Source: Candidatus Heimdallarchaeota archaeon
GTDB lineage: Archaea > Asgardarchaeota > Heimdallarchaeia > Heimdallarchaeales > Heimdallarchaeaceae
Reading direction: 5' to 3'
Assembly: GCA_016839985.1 (NCBI GenBank)
Contig: JAEOTG010000329.1
Span: 1 to 7,318 of the forward strand
DNA length: 7,318 nucleotides
Below the pieces are notes generated by a model, which saw only the letters and a list, made by a program, of their open reading frames with translations, was not told where the DNA came from and did no database searches. Each line of letters begins with the position of its first letter. The first letter of the stretch is position 1. This document shows positions 6,752 through 7,318 of the stretch, in pieces. The position numbers and the translations under genes were made by a program.

Positions 6752-7318
6752 TTAATCTCCGTGTATTTTCTTCTTTCCTTTCTTCGTTTTCATCATTTTA
6801 TGAGTAGGTAACAGAGGTTGTATTTGTCCTTCTTCAATTTTTTCAGGTTCAAGATCTTCTAGTTTAATATCTATCTCTTCTAAACCTTGATGAACATAGT
6901 ATGTATTGTATAAATCAGCATAAATTCCATCTAGTTCCATTAATTCATCATGTGTTCCTTTCTCCACTAATTTTCCATAGTCAAGAACTATAATTCTATC
7001 TGCATCTTTGATTGTAGATAATCTATGGGCAATAACAAAGGTTGTTCTTCCTTTGAATAATTCTCTCTGTGCAGCTTGTACAAGTGACTCTGTAAAAGCA
7101 TCCAAACGACTTGTGGCTTCATCTAAAACAAGAATACGAGGATTAGCTAACATCATTCGAGCAATAGTAATTATTTGTCTTTGTCCTGCAGATAATTTCT
7201 TACCCCCTTCAACAATGACTGTATCATAACCATTTGGCAAAGCATCTATGAATTCATCTGCGTTAATTTTTTTAGCTATTCGTTTAACATCTTCTTCTGT
7301 TCCGTCAGGAGCTCCATA
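6752..7318 (-). CDS. Type I ABC exporter (MsbA/MdlB-like), C-terminal half of the nucleotide-binding domain (5' end beyond window)
   Basis: 188 residues are visible, and the frame is open through base 7318, so the gene begins outside the window. The TTG at 7240 lies inside the domain and is not a start. Seen in order: YGAPDGTEEDV (1-11, typical just after the Q-loop), LPNGYDTVIVEGG (27-39), signature LSAGQRQ (42-48), Walker B ILVLDE (62-67, catalytic Glu67), D-loop SRLD (70-73; SALD or SSVD is more usual) and switch His98 in AHRLST. All visible catalytic residues are intact. A tail of about 45 residues follows the domain, first acidic (EEIDIKLEDLEPEKIEEG) and then strongly basic (KTKKGKKK). 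Full-length relatives have six N-terminal membrane helices, work as dimers and export lipids or drugs; the missing half could show whether a partner gene lies upstream. The stop is 4 nt from the convergent kinase stop. Confidence 0.94.
   Translation of the reverse strand, partial: YGAPDGTEEDVKRIAKKINADEFIDALPNGYDTVIVEGGKKLSAGQRQIITIARMMLANPRILVLDEATSRLDAFTESLVQAAQRELFKGRTTFVIAHRLSTIKDADRIIVLDYGKLVEKGTHDELMELDGIYADLYNTYYVHQGLEEIDIKLEDLEPEKIEEGQIQPLLPTHKMMKTKKGKKKIHGD
6766..6791 (+). terminator. Putative pyrimidine-rich terminator for the kinase
   Basis: Starting 18 nt after the kinase stop there is an unbroken run of 20 pyrimidines (6766-6785), mostly T, then G and TTTTC. This fits a hairpin-less archaeal terminator. 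It is the complement of the Lys-rich C-terminal codons of the exporter, so codon choice alone could also explain it. Confidence 0.45.

Noticed and set aside
7008..7229. Plus-strand open frame of 73 codons
   Set aside because: It is antisense to the signature, Walker B and H-loop region of the ABC exporter.
7238..7240. TTG as start of a 162-residue protein
   Set aside because: The frame continues to the window edge with conserved ABC sequence upstream, so this is an internal Leu codon.

Overview
The window is AT-rich and gene-dense and looks archaeal. Four things point that way. Three gene starts each have a TATA-like box centred about 27 nt before an ATG and no Shine-Dalgarno sequence, the pattern of leaderless archaeal transcripts. 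The one operon-internal gene does have a Shine-Dalgarno (GGAG). The large surface protein is rich in N-x-S/T sequons. The giant FtsX-type permease with a big extracytoplasmic head is a style common in archaea. An Asgard-type archaeon (Heimdall/Loki-like) is my best guess from protein style and base composition, but this is inference: no rRNA or marker gene is present.

Left part (1-5630, all minus strand, read right to left): a small two-helix membrane protein (5630-5319), then a very large FtsX/MacB-type ABC permease (5231-945), then its ATP-binding subunit (939 to beyond base 1, C-terminus cut off by the window). Permease and ATPase are separated by 5 nt and the ATPase Shine-Dalgarno lies across the permease stop, so they form one translationally coupled unit. 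The permease starts with a signal peptide, followed by an exported region with about seven repeats resembling beta-propeller blades, and then a duplicated FtsX core with two further exported domains. The ATPase has a complete set of nucleotide-binding motifs plus a C-terminal extension resembling an AbrB-like hairpin. MacB/LolD/FtsEX relatives usually pass mechanical force to extracytoplasmic partners or move lipids, lipoproteins or peptides; which applies here cannot be read from the sequence.

Right part: a plus-strand phosphotransferase of the aminoglycoside/macrolide kinase fold (5716-6747) diverges from the small membrane gene through an 85-bp region holding two outward-facing TATA-like boxes. 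It converges with the C-terminal end of a type I ABC exporter (7318-6752, minus strand, N-terminus beyond the window) with only 4 nt between the stop codons. Each of these two genes seems to carry the other's T-rich terminator in its lysine-coding 3' end. The kinase and exporter families both include drug-resistance members, but nothing here shows that they act together.

There are no tRNAs, rRNAs, CRISPR arrays, insertion sequences or large DNA repeats. No gap between genes exceeds 90 bases.
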